NCBI RefSeq assembly: GCF_004796535.1 | Contig: NZ_SPHY01000012.1 | Span: 1 to 64,000 of the forward strand | DNA: 64,000 nt | Reading direction: 5' to 3' | Origin: Sphingomonas flavalba | Lineage (GTDB): Bacteria > Pseudomonadota > Alphaproteobacteria > Sphingomonadales > Sphingomonadaceae | In this document: positions 54,928-62,477 of the stretch, one piece after another | Position numbering within the stretch: the first letter of the stretch is position 1 | How the letters are laid out: the number at the start of each line of letters is the position of its first letter | The notes under the pieces: model-generated | The model's input: only the letters and a program-made list of their open reading frames with translations | What the model was told of the DNA's origin: nothing | The model's database searches: none | Position numbers and translations under genes: made by a program

Positions 54928-55689
54928 CTACGCCTTCAGCCGGTATCCGGTGCGGAAGATCCAGACGATCGCCGCCAGGCAGCCGAGCATGAACACCAGC
55001 GTCAGCGCCAGGCTGATGCCGACCGCCACGTCGCCCTGGCCATAGAAGCTCCAGCGAAAGCCGCTGATCAGATAGACCACCGGGTTGAATAGGCTGACGC
55101 TGCGCCAGAACGGCGGCAGCATGTCGATCGAATAGAAGGCGCCGCCGAGGAAGGTCAGCGGCGTCACCACCAGCATCGGCACGAAGCTCAGCTTCTCGAA
55201 CCCGTCGGCCCAGACGCCGAGGATGAAGCCGAACAGGCTGAAGGTGATCGCGGTCAGCAGCAGGAAGGCGACCATCGCGCCGGGGTGGGCGATGTGGATC
55301 GGCATGAAACAGGCGGCGGTCGCCAGGATGATCAGGCCGAGCACGACCGACTTGGTCGCCGCCGCGCCGACATAGCCGACGACGATCTCCCACGCCGAAA
55401 CCGGCGCCGACAGCAGTTCGTAGATCGTGCCGGTGAATTTCGGGAAATAGATGCCGATCGACGCGTTGGAAATGCTCTGGGTGAGCAGGGTCAGCATGAT
55501 CAGGCCGGGGACGATGAACGCGCCATAGTCGACGCCGCCGACCTGCTGCATCCGCGAGCCGATCGCTCCGCCGAACACGATGAAATAGAGCGAGGTGGTC
55601 AGAACCGGCGCGACCAGGCTCTGCCACAGGGTCCGCAGCGCCCGCGCCATTTCGAAACGGTAGATCGCCAGGATGCCATGGCCGTTCAT
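54928..55689 (-). CDS. ABC-2 type transporter permease
   Basis: A 253-aa permease with six membrane helices. It has the ABC-2 signature around [26 protein letters not shown] (here IYELL) and the C-terminal [17 protein letters not shown]. The start ATG overlaps the stop of the ATP-binding gene, so the pair forms one exporter. Substrates of this group include lipids, polysaccharides or drugs; none can be assigned here. Confidence 0.9.
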   Translation of the reverse strand: MNGHGILAIYRFEMARALRTLWQSLVAPVLTTSLYFIVFGGAIGSRMQQVGGVDYGAFIVPGLIMLTLLTQSISNASIGIYFPKFTGTIYELLSAPVSAWEIVVGYVGAAATKSVVLGLIILATAACFMPIHIAHPGAMVAFLLLTAITFSLFGFILGVWADGFEKLSFVPMLVVTPLTFLGGAFYSIDMLPPFWRSVSLFNPVVYLISGFRWSFYGQGDVAVGISLALTLVFMLGCLAAIVWIFRTGYRLKA

Positions 55690-56630
55690 GCCGCCTCTCC
55701 CTGGCTGACCAGCCCGACGAAGATGTCTTCCAGCGTGCTGCGTGTCATGTCCATGTCGGTGACTGGTATGTCCAGATCGCCCATCCGCCGCAGCAGCGAC
55801 GGGATGCCGGTATGGTCGGCCTTGGTGTCGAAGGTCAGGACGAGCTGGTGGCCGCCATCCTCCAGCGTCAGGTCCCATTCGCCAAGCGCCGCCGGCACCG
55901 TCGTCATCGGTTCTTGCAGGGTCAGCACCAGCCGCCGCTTGCCGAGCTTGGCCATCAGCGCCGCCTTGTCCTCGACAAGGATCAGCCGGCCCTTGTCGAT
56001 TACCCCGACGCGGTCGGCCATCTCCTCCGCTTCCTCGATATAGTGGGTGGTAAGGATGATGGTGACGCCATTGGCCCTGAGGCCGCTGACCAGATCCCAC
56101 ATGTCGCGGCGCAGGGTGACGTCGACGCCGGCGGTCGGTTCGTCGAGGAACAGGATGTCCGGCTCGTGCGCCAGCGCCTTGGCGATCAGCACCCGCCGCT
56201 TCATCCCGCCGGACAGGGTCATGATCTTGCTGTCGCGCTTGTCCCACAGCGACAGGTCGCGCAGCACCTTTTCGATATGCGCCGGGTTGGGCGGCCGGCC
56301 GAACAGGCCGCGGCTGAACCGGACGGTAGCATAGACCGTCTCGAACGAATCGGTCGACAATTCCTGCGGCACCAGCCCGATCTTGCGCCGCGCCGCCTTC
56401 GCGTCGCGCACCACGTCATGGCCGTCGGCGATGACGGTGCCGGTCGTCGGGTTGACGATGCCGCAGATGATGCTGATCAGCGTCGTCTTGCCCGCGCCGT
56501 TCGGCCCGAGCAGCGCGAAGATCTCGCCGCGCGCGATCTCCAGGTCGACGCTGTGCAGCGCCGTATGCCCGGATTTGTAGGTCTTGGAGACCCCGGAAAC
56601 GGTGATGACGGGGGACAAGCGGGGCTCCAT
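55686..56630 (-). CDS. ABC transporter ATP-binding protein
   Basis: A 314-aa ATPase. Walker A is [14 protein letters not shown], the Q-loop is [16 protein letters not shown], the signature is [21 protein letters not shown], Walker B is [20 protein letters not shown] and the H-loop is [15 protein letters not shown]. An 85-residue C-terminal extension typical of ABC-2 drug/lipid exporters follows. The start at 56630 is preceded by long non-coding sequence in frame. The oxygenase at 56742 diverges from it with a 111-bp gap. Confidence 0.93.
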   Translation of the reverse strand: MEPRLSPVITVSGVSKTYKSGHTALHSVDLEIARGEIFALLGPNGAGKTTLISIICGIVNPTTGTVIADGHDVVRDAKAARRKIGLVPQELSTDSFETVYATVRFSRGLFGRPPNPAHIEKVLRDLSLWDKRDSKIMTLSGGMKRRVLIAKALAHEPDILFLDEPTAGVDVTLRRDMWDLVSGLRANGVTIILTTHYIEEAEEMADRVGVIDKGRLILVEDKAALMAKLGKRRLVLTLQEPMTTVPAALGEWDLTLEDGGHQLVLTFDTKADHTGIPSLLRRMGDLDIPVTDMDMTRSTLEDIFVGLVSQGEAA

Positions 56631-56741
56631 GCGACGCGGCCGGGGCACCGCTTTAAACACTTCGGGCGCGGTGCCCAAGCCCGAATGGCCAGCGGCGTCT
56701 GGCCGCTGGCGCCGGGCGGGGAATAGCCGTAAACCGCGGGC

Positions 56742-57692
56742 ATGTCCGGTGTTTCCCTGTCGTCCGTTCCGCCGCTTTCCCTTGCCGACGAGGCGCGCGA
56801 TCCTGCCGGTTTCGCCCATGCGCTCGGCACCAGCTTCGAACGCTTCGGCTTCGCCGTCGTCGCGGACCATGGTATCGATCCCGCGCTGATCGAGCGTGCC
56901 TGGGCGGAAACCCGTGCCTTCTTCGCCCTGCCGGCCGGGCGAAAGGCCGCGTACCACCTGCCCGGCAAGGCCGGCGCGCGCGGCTACACCCCGTTCGGGA
57001 TCGAGATCGCCAAGGATGCGAAGCAGCACGACCTGAAGGAATTCTGGCATGTCGGGCGCGAACTGCCCGCCGGCCACCGCTACCGCGACCATATGGCCGA
57101 CAATCTGTGGCCGGCCGAACTGCCGGATTTCAAGCCGACCTTCCTCGCCCTGTTCGACGCGCTCGACCGGGTCGGGCTGCGTCTGCTCTCCGCCATCGCC
57201 TGCCACCTCGGCCTCGCGCCCGACTGGTTCGTCGGCCCGACCGAAAACGGCAACAGCGTGCTGCGCCTGCTCCATTATCCGCCGGTCCCGGCCGATGCCC
57301 CCGGCGTCCGCGCCGGCGCGCATGAGGACATCAACCTGATCACCCTGCTGCTCGGCGCGGAGGAGGCCGGCCTGCAACTGCTCGACCGCGACGGCCGCTG
57401 GCTGCCGGTCGCGCCGCCGGACGGGGCACTGGTCGTCAATGTCGGCGACATGCTGCAGCGGCTGACCAACCACGTCCTGCCGTCGACCACCCACCGGGTG
57501 GTCAACCCGCCACCGGAACGACGCAGGATCTCGCGGTATTCGATGCCCTATTTCCTGCATCTGGCGTCTGACTTTGAAATCCGCACGCTGCCCCAGTGCA
57601 TCACCCCGCGAAACCCGGATCGCTATCCCGATCCGATCACCGCCGACCAGTATTTGACCCGGCGCCTGCGCGAGATCGGGCTGCTGAAATAA
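56742..57692 (+). CDS. Isopenicillin-N-synthase-family 2OG-Fe(II) oxygenase
   Basis: A 316-aa non-haem iron oxygenase. The N-terminal DIOX_N domain has [23 protein letters not shown]. The jelly-roll core has the iron ligands [20 protein letters not shown] and [13 protein letters not shown], with the 2OG/substrate arginine-serine pair in [14 protein letters not shown]. Such proteins often act on amino acids, flavonoids or ethylene pathways. The true substrate is unknown. No beta-lactam cluster is present. Confidence 0.9.
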   Translation: MSGVSLSSVPPLSLADEARDPAGFAHALGTSFERFGFAVVADHGIDPALIERAWAETRAFFALPAGRKAAYHLPGKAGARGYTPFGIEIAKDAKQHDLKEFWHVGRELPAGHRYRDHMADNLWPAELPDFKPTFLALFDALDRVGLRLLSAIACHLGLAPDWFVGPTENGNSVLRLLHYPPVPADAPGVRAGAHEDINLITLLLGAEEAGLQLLDRDGRWLPVAPPDGALVVNVGDMLQRLTNHVLPSTTHRVVNPPPERRRISRYSMPYFLHLASDFEIRTLPQCITPRNPDRYPDPITADQYLTRRLREIGLLK

Positions 57693-57777
57693 GCACCCGT
57701 TCGGGTGAAAGCCGTTCCTTTTCCGGCCGAGCCGGGGCAGGGAGGGGCGGCGTTTGGCTGCAATGACGAGGATGACG

Positions 57778-59070
57778 ATGGCGGAACCGCTTAGGATCGC
57801 GCTGGCCGGGCTTGGCACCGTCGGGGGCGGGGTGATTCGCGTGCTCGACGAGAATCGCGATCTGATCGCGCGGCGGGCTGGCCGGCCGATCGAGGTCGTC
57901 GCGGTTTCCGCGCGCGACCGGTCGAAGGACCGCGGCGTCGACGTGTCGCGCTTCGCCTGGGTCGATGACACCGCCGCGCTCGCCGATCACGACGGCGTCG
58001 ACACGGTGGTCGAGCTGGTCGGCGGGGCCGACGGCCCGGCGTTGACCCTTGCCCGCCGCAGCCTCGCCGCCGGCCGCTCCTTCGTCACCGCCAACAAGGC
58101 GATGATCGCCCATCACGGCCTGGAACTGGCCGGCGCGGCGGAGGCGGGCGGCGTCGCGTTCAAATATGAGGCGGCGGTCGCCGGCGGCATCCCGGTCATC
58201 AAGGGGCTGCGCGAGGGCGCGGCGGCGAACCAGCTCAGCCGCATCTACGGGATCCTCAACGGCACCTGCAACTACATCCTGACGACGATGGAGCGCGAAG
58301 GCCGCGATTTCGCCGAGGTGCTCGCCGAGGCGCAGGCGCTCGGCTATGCGGAGGCCGATCCCAGCTTCGACATCGACGGGGTCGACGCGGCGCACAAGCT
58401 GTCGATCCTGGCCAGCCTGGCATTCGGCTCGCGGCTGGCGTTCGGCGGCGTGGCGATCACCGGCATCCGCCACGTCATTGCCGCCGACATCGCAGAGGCG
58501 GCGGCGCTCGGCTACCGCATCCGGCTGGTCGGCATCGGCGAGGCGACGGAGCAGGGGCTGTTCCAGCGCATCCACCCCTATCTGGTGCCGGTCGACCATC
58601 CGCTCGCCCATGTGTCCGGCTCGCTGAACGCGGTGGTGGCGGAAGGGAATTTCGTCGGCCGCCTGCTGTTCCAGGGGCGCGGCGCCGGCGACGGGCCGAC
58701 CGCCAGCGCCGTCGTCGCCGACCTGATCGACATCGCGCGCGGCGAATACGGCCCCGCCTTCGCGATGCCGGTCGCGGCGCTGTCGGAACAGCCCGCTGCC
58801 GACGCCGGCGGCCGTGTCGGCAAGGCCTATCTGCGCTTCATCGTTCAGGATCGCCCTGGCGTGCTGGCCGAGATCGCGGCGGCGACCCGCGACGCCAATG
58901 TCTCGATCGAAAGCCTGATCCAGCGCGGCAAGCGGCCGGACGGCAGCGCGATCGTCGCCATCGTCACCCATGCCGGCCCGGAACGCGCGGTGGCGGAGGC
59001 GCTCGCCCGGCTGAGCGATTCGCCCAGCCTGACCGGCGCGCCGATGCTGATGCACATTCTGGAGGAATAG
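57778..59070 (+). CDS. hom: Homoserine dehydrogenase
   Basis: A 430-aa NAD(P)-dependent enzyme for the third step of the threonine/methionine pathway. The nucleotide site is [18 protein letters not shown]. The catalytic region is [22 protein letters not shown] with [15 protein letters not shown]. The C-terminal ACT domain (about residues 350-425, [20 protein letters not shown]) mediates threonine feedback. I start at ATG 57778 with GAGG 6 bp upstream. ATGs at 57772 and 57763 and a TTG at 57754 are in frame. Confidence 0.96.
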   Translation: MAEPLRIALAGLGTVGGGVIRVLDENRDLIARRAGRPIEVVAVSARDRSKDRGVDVSRFAWVDDTAALADHDGVDTVVELVGGADGPALTLARRSLAAGRSFVTANKAMIAHHGLELAGAAEAGGVAFKYEAAVAGGIPVIKGLREGAAANQLSRIYGILNGTCNYILTTMEREGRDFAEVLAEAQALGYAEADPSFDIDGVDAAHKLSILASLAFGSRLAFGGVAITGIRHVIAADIAEAAALGYRIRLVGIGEATEQGLFQRIHPYLVPVDHPLAHVSGSLNAVVAEGNFVGRLLFQGRGAGDGPTASAVVADLIDIARGEYGPAFAMPVAALSEQPAADAGGRVGKAYLRFIVQDRPGVLAEIAAATRDANVSIESLIQRGKRPDGSAIVAIVTHAGPERAVAEALARLSDSPSLTGAPMLMHILEE

Positions 59071-59104
59071 TCGGGGCGTGATCCAGCGTTGCTGAATCTG
59101 GAAA

Positions 59105-59187
59105 CGGCACCGGCCCTCTCCCCCACCCGGCCTCCCATTTCAGGATACTGTCGTTGGGAGGCCGGGTGGGGGAGAGGGCCGGTGCCG
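59105..59187. repeat. Large palindromic repeat, copy C, between convergent genes
   Basis: Arms 59105-59137 and 59155-59187 are perfect 33-bp reverse complements. The 17-nt loop (TTTCAGGATACTGTCGT) is exactly the reverse complement of the copy B loop, so this copy is the same element in the opposite orientation. It fills the gap between hom (+) and the CitE-like gene (-), ending 8 bp from the latter's stop. No T-tract flanks it. Confidence 0.85.
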
Positions 59188-59194
59188 CGCGAAC

Positions 59195-60037
59195 CTACGC
59201 CGCGGTAACCCCGGCAAGCGCGCGCAGGCGCAGCGCCTCCTCCAGATGCAGGCGCTCGACCATCCGGCCGTCGACCCTGACCGCGCCCTTGTCGGCGTTT
59301 TCGGGCTGGTCGAAGGCGGCGATCACCGCGTCCGCCCAGGCCAGTTCTTCCGTCGACGGGCCGAACACCGCGTTGCACGGCGCGATCTGCGCGGGGTGGA
59401 TCACCGTCTTGCCGTCGAAGCCGAAATCGCGACCCTGTTCGCATTCGGCCCGGAAGCGGTCGAGGTCGGTGAAATCGTTGCAGACCCCGTCGAGCACCGC
59501 CGCGCCATGCGCGCGGGCGGCGGCGACCGCCGCTGTCAGCACCGGCAGGAACGGCGCGCGGCCGGGCAGCAGCCGCGCCCGCATCTCCAGCGCCAGATCG
59601 TTGGTGCCCATCACCAGCCCGCCAAGGCCGGTCACGCCGGCGATCGCGTGGAGCACCGGCAGGCAGGCGCAGGTCTCGACCATCGCCCAGAGCGGCGTCG
59701 CCGTGCCCATCAGCGAGCGGACGTCGGCCAGCGCGTGCGGCGAATCGACCTTGGGGACCAGAATGCCGTCCGGCTCTGCCGCGGCGATCGCGCGCAGGTC
59801 GGCGATACCCCATTCGGTGGTCAGCGCGTTGATCCGCACGATCAGTTCGCGCCGGCCGAAGCCGCCTTCGCGCACCGCCGCCGCGGCCGCCGCGCGCGCA
59901 TCGGCCTTGGCTTCGGGCGCCACCGCATCCTCCAGGTCGAGGATGACCATGTCGGCATCCAGGGTCTGCGCCTTGGCGATCGCCCTGGCGTTGGAGGCGG
60001 GAAGATATAGGGCGCTGCGACGGGGGCGGGGGGGCAT
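59195..60037 (-). CDS. CitE-like CoA-ester lyase (HpcH/HpaI aldolase family)
   Basis: A 280-aa TIM-barrel lyase. The opening RSALYLPASNARAIAKAQTLDADMVILDLEDAVAPEAK and the metal/substrate sites around LMGTATPLWAMVETCACL and DGKTVIHPAQIAPCNAVFGPS are those of citrate-lyase-beta-like and malyl/citramalyl-CoA lyases. No citrate lyase alpha or gamma subunits are present, so it acts alone on an acyl-CoA ester such as (3S)-malyl-CoA or citramalyl-CoA. The exact substrate is unknown. Confidence 0.9.
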   Translation of the reverse strand: MPPRPRRSALYLPASNARAIAKAQTLDADMVILDLEDAVAPEAKADARAAAAAAVREGGFGRRELIVRINALTTEWGIADLRAIAAAEPDGILVPKVDSPHALADVRSLMGTATPLWAMVETCACLPVLHAIAGVTGLGGLVMGTNDLALEMRARLLPGRAPFLPVLTAAVAAARAHGAAVLDGVCNDFTDLDRFRAECEQGRDFGFDGKTVIHPAQIAPCNAVFGPSTEELAWADAVIAAFDQPENADKGAVRVDGRMVERLHLEEALRLRALAGVTAA

Positions 60038-60068
60038 GAACCCCCGTCGCAGCTTTCCGGTCAGCAGG

Positions 60069-60461
60069 TCAAGCCAGCGCTGCGCGCAGGGGCGTGCGCG
60101 TGCGCAGGGGCATGTGTATCAACCAGGCGGCTTGCCGCCGGCTGTAGCCTGCTGCCAGAAATTCCTTGGTTTCGTCGCAGGTCGCGCCGCGCGGGCTGTG
60201 CCCGACGATCGACGCGAAGCGGCGCAGCGCCTCCAGCCGCCCGTCGGCCAGCGGTGACGCCAGCGCGATGCCGAACAGCCGGTTGAGCCACCGGCCGAGT
60301 CGCGATTCGCGGCGCAGTTCCCGGCGCACGTCGACCCGCGCGCCCAGGCCGATGACGCGATATTCGAGCGCGGTGAACAGCGGCGCGCTGTCGGCGTGGG
60401 CGGCGCCGTAAAGCGCCAGCGCCTCGACTTCGGGCCATGCCTGGAAATTGCGAAAGGCCAT
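60069..60461 (-). CDS. Uncharacterised 130-aa protein divergent from a TetR gene
   Basis: I do not recognise this family. It is a soluble-looking 130-residue protein, rich in Arg (RRELRRESRLGRWLNRLFG) with two amphipathic helical stretches and a C-terminal basic end. It has a single Cys and no membrane helix or signal peptide. Its start lies 20 bp from the perfect operator at 60481-60527. It is therefore a likely target of the TetR regulator encoded on the other side. No catalytic motif was seen. Confidence 0.7.
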   Translation of the reverse strand: MAFRNFQAWPEVEALALYGAAHADSAPLFTALEYRVIGLGARVDVRRELRRESRLGRWLNRLFGIALASPLADGRLEALRRFASIVGHSPRGATCDETKEFLAAGYSRRQAAWLIHMPLRTRTPLRAALA

Positions 60462-60480
60462 GACGAATCCCCGGATGGAA

Positions 60481-60527
60481 TGTAACTGAACGGTACGTTC
60501 TTGATTGATACGTACCGTTCAGTTACA
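60481..60527. promoter_or_regulatory. TetR-type operator: perfect 18-bp inverted repeat
   Basis: Arms 60481-60498 (TGTAACTGAACGGTACGT) and 60510-60527 are exact reverse complements around 11 nt. Each arm contains the near-palindrome GAACGGTACGTTC or its complement, so two regulator dimers may bind. The repeat lies in the 101-bp gap between the divergent orphan and TetR genes and spans the predicted TetR promoter. This is a textbook arrangement for autorepression and joint control of both genes. Confidence 0.85.
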
Positions 60528-60529
60528 TA
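60501..60529 (+). promoter_or_regulatory. Predicted tetR promoter inside the operator
   Basis: TTGATT (60501-60506), a 17-bp spacer and TACATA (60524-60529) match sigma-70 spacing. The spacer is the right operator arm, so bound repressor would exclude RNA polymerase. On the minus strand TACATT (60484-60479) could serve as the -10 for the orphan gene, although its -35 is poor. Confidence 0.6.
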
Positions 60530-60562
60530 GTCGTCAACCGGGGGAACGGAGATTTTTTGCGC

Positions 60563-61168
60563 ATGACCAACGACACGGTTGAGGCGGCTGAATCGGCCCC
60601 GCACAAGAAGGCGGCCGAACGGGTCTTCGAAGCGGCGCAGAGCCTGTTCTACGAAAAGGGCATCCGCGCGGTCGGCGTCGACGAGATCGTGTCCCGCGCC
60701 GGGGTCACCAAGCCGAGCCTCTACCGGGCCTTCGCGTCGAAGGATGCGCTGGTCGCGGCCTGCCTGCAGGCGGCCGGCGACAGCAACCGCGCCGCGGTCG
60801 AGCAGGCGATCCGCGCCGCCGGCACCGATCCGCGCGCCCAGCTTCTCGCCGTCGTTCGCTACAAGGCGGCGAAGATGGCCGACAGCGATTTCCGCGGCTG
60901 CCCGATGGCGAATATCGCCGCCGAATTCGCCGAGGCGGATCACCCCGGCCGCGTCGTCGCCGCCGCCTGCAAGGCGGAGATTCGCGGTCGTCTGGCCGAG
61001 GTGGCGGCCGCCATCCCGGTCGCTCGGCCGGAAGTGCTGGCCGACGGCCTGCTGATGCTGATCGAGGGCGCCTTCTCGCTTTATTGCGGCTGCGGCTGCA
61101 GCGAACTGCCGGCGATCCTCGAACGCAATGCTGAACTGCTGATCGACGCGCACCGCGCCGCCGCCTGA
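60563..61168 (+). CDS. TetR/AcrR family transcriptional regulator
   Basis: A 201-aa repressor. The N-terminal helix-turn-helix (residues about 15-60) reads FEAAQSLFYEKGIRAVGVDEIVSRAG then VTKPSLYRAFASKDALVAAC. The C-terminal ligand and dimer domain includes RGCPMANIAAEFAEADHPGR, a motif of the group that often senses organic or electrophilic compounds. I start at ATG 60563. A TTG at 60557 is in frame. It is followed within 49 bp by the PrnB-like gene and is probably autoregulated through the 60481-60527 palindrome. Confidence 0.92.
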   Translation: MTNDTVEAAESAPHKKAAERVFEAAQSLFYEKGIRAVGVDEIVSRAGVTKPSLYRAFASKDALVAACLQAAGDSNRAAVEQAIRAAGTDPRAQLLAVVRYKAAKMADSDFRGCPMANIAAEFAEADHPGRVVAAACKAEIRGRLAEVAAAIPVARPEVLADGLLMLIEGAFSLYCGCGCSELPAILERNAELLIDAHRAAA

Positions 61169-61217
61169 TACGGATTGGCCATTGAGCGGCCGGTGCCGGT
61201 CGATATAGGCGGATGCC

Positions 61218-62396
61218 ATGAGCCGCCTTGCCGAAGCCTTCGATGGCTGGATTCGATCGACGTTCGTCGCCATCAACACCGAGCTTGAGGATCTGTATTT
61301 CGCCCGGCCCGACCCGTCGCAGGTCATCGGCGTCGGCGACGATCTGAAGGCGCGGCTGCGGGATGAAGGCCACGCCCACGTCGTCGCCCTGCTGGCGGAA
61401 GGGAATACCGGCGAGGGCTTCGACAGCGCGTTCAACGTGCTCGGCAATGTCGGCCTCTACATGGGCGCCCTGCGCCGGCACGAGCTGACCAACCCGGACC
61501 GGGAGGAAAAATCCCCGTTCGTCGAGGCGTCGTCGCTGGCCCTGCACGTCGGCGCGTCGGTCGGCATGGCGCCGCGTTTCGCCACCGCCCATCTCGCCAC
61601 GCACAACCTGGCGGTCGACGGCATCCGCAAGAGCTTCACGTCGCTCGCCGACGAGTTCCTGTTCATCGACGAAAATACGCGCGGCATCCTGTGCATCCAG
61701 CGCGCGGCGGACGCGCTCAGCCGGATCGTCCCGCTCGGCGTGTCCAGCCCGCTCGCCGAATCGCTGCTGCGCGACGCCGCTGCCGCGCTGGAGGATCTGG
61801 TCGCGGTCAACGAACGGCTGTTCGCCCGGCTCGACGTCGGCCGGTTCTTCTATTGCGTCCGGCCGTACTACAAACCCTACCGGGTTGGCCGGCAGGTCTG
61901 GCGCGGCGCCAATGCCGGCGATTTCTCGGGGATCAACGAGGTCGACCTGCTGCTCGGCGTCTGCCGGGCCAACGACCCCTATTACGCGCAGTTGCTGATG
62001 GACAAGATGCTGTTCATGCTGCCGGGCGATCAGGCGCGGCTGCGCGACTGCATGATGCGGCGCAGCCTGCTCGACGAGCTGCTGGCGGCGATGGCGGAGC
62101 ATCGCGACAGCGGCTGGTTCCGGGCGAATGCCGCGGCGTTCCTCGACGTGTGCGCCGTGTTTGCGCGCAGCGCCGTGCAGCATCACGACCAGCTCGTCGC
62201 CCGCTTCATCGACCAGCCCGCCGCCAGCTTGCCGGAGGAGCGGCTGGAAGGCATCACCGCCAGCGGCCCGCCGCTTGCCGTGCTGCTGCGTTCGCTGGAG
62301 GTGCTGCGCGACTATCGCTGCGCGGCGCCGCGGCAGGACCTGCCCACCCGCCATGCCGATTTTGCTGCACTGCGCCACGCGGTCGAGCGGGGCTGA
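61218..62396 (+). CDS. PrnB-like (DUF1864) haem-dioxygenase-superfamily protein
   Basis: A 392-aa protein that I place in the PrnB/DUF1864 family, distant relatives of indoleamine 2,3-dioxygenase. PrnB rearranges chlorotryptophan in pyrrolnitrin synthesis. The family motif of PrnB (RPFYEPIRVGG type) appears as FFYCVRPYYKPYRVGRQVW at residues 210-228. The C-terminal helix VFARSAVQHHDQLVARF (about 314-330) carries His321/His322 where PrnB has its haem ligand. The early NVLGNVGLYMGALRRHEL also matches the fold. There is no halogenase or other prn gene here, so the substrate is unknown. It follows a TetR gene and precedes an exported hydrolase. Confidence 0.65.
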   Translation: MSRLAEAFDGWIRSTFVAINTELEDLYFARPDPSQVIGVGDDLKARLRDEGHAHVVALLAEGNTGEGFDSAFNVLGNVGLYMGALRRHELTNPDREEKSPFVEASSLALHVGASVGMAPRFATAHLATHNLAVDGIRKSFTSLADEFLFIDENTRGILCIQRAADALSRIVPLGVSSPLAESLLRDAAAALEDLVAVNERLFARLDVGRFFYCVRPYYKPYRVGRQVWRGANAGDFSGINEVDLLLGVCRANDPYYAQLLMDKMLFMLPGDQARLRDCMMRRSLLDELLAAMAEHRDSGWFRANAAAFLDVCAVFARSAVQHHDQLVARFIDQPAASLPEERLEGITASGPPLAVLLRSLEVLRDYRCAAPRQDLPTRHADFAALRHAVERG

Positions 62397-62423
62397 ACTC
62401 CGGCCATAGCGCCGGTTGAGTTC
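62395..62423 (+). terminator. Weak hairpin after the PrnB-like gene
   Basis: GAACTC (62395-62400) pairs with GAGTTC (62418-62423), and CGGC (62401-62404) with GCCG (62411-62414), directly over the PrnB-like stop codon. The following TTCTT gives only a poor U-tract, so it may attenuate rather than fully terminate transcription into the hydrolase gene. Confidence 0.35.
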
Positions 62424-62477
62424 TTGGAAAAAGCCTGCCACTGGCCGCTGAAGCCGGCTATACTGGAGGAAACCGAC

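Noticed and set aside
55686-57971. A 761-codon minus-strand frame ending in the ABC ATPase
   Set aside because: The N-terminal half is antisense to the 2OG oxygenase gene and has no motif. The ATPase begins at 56630.
62459-62464. TATACT as the -10 of a promoter for the CocE hydrolase
   Set aside because: Transcription would start after the GGAGG ribosome site that best explains the GTG at 62478, and there is no convincing -35.
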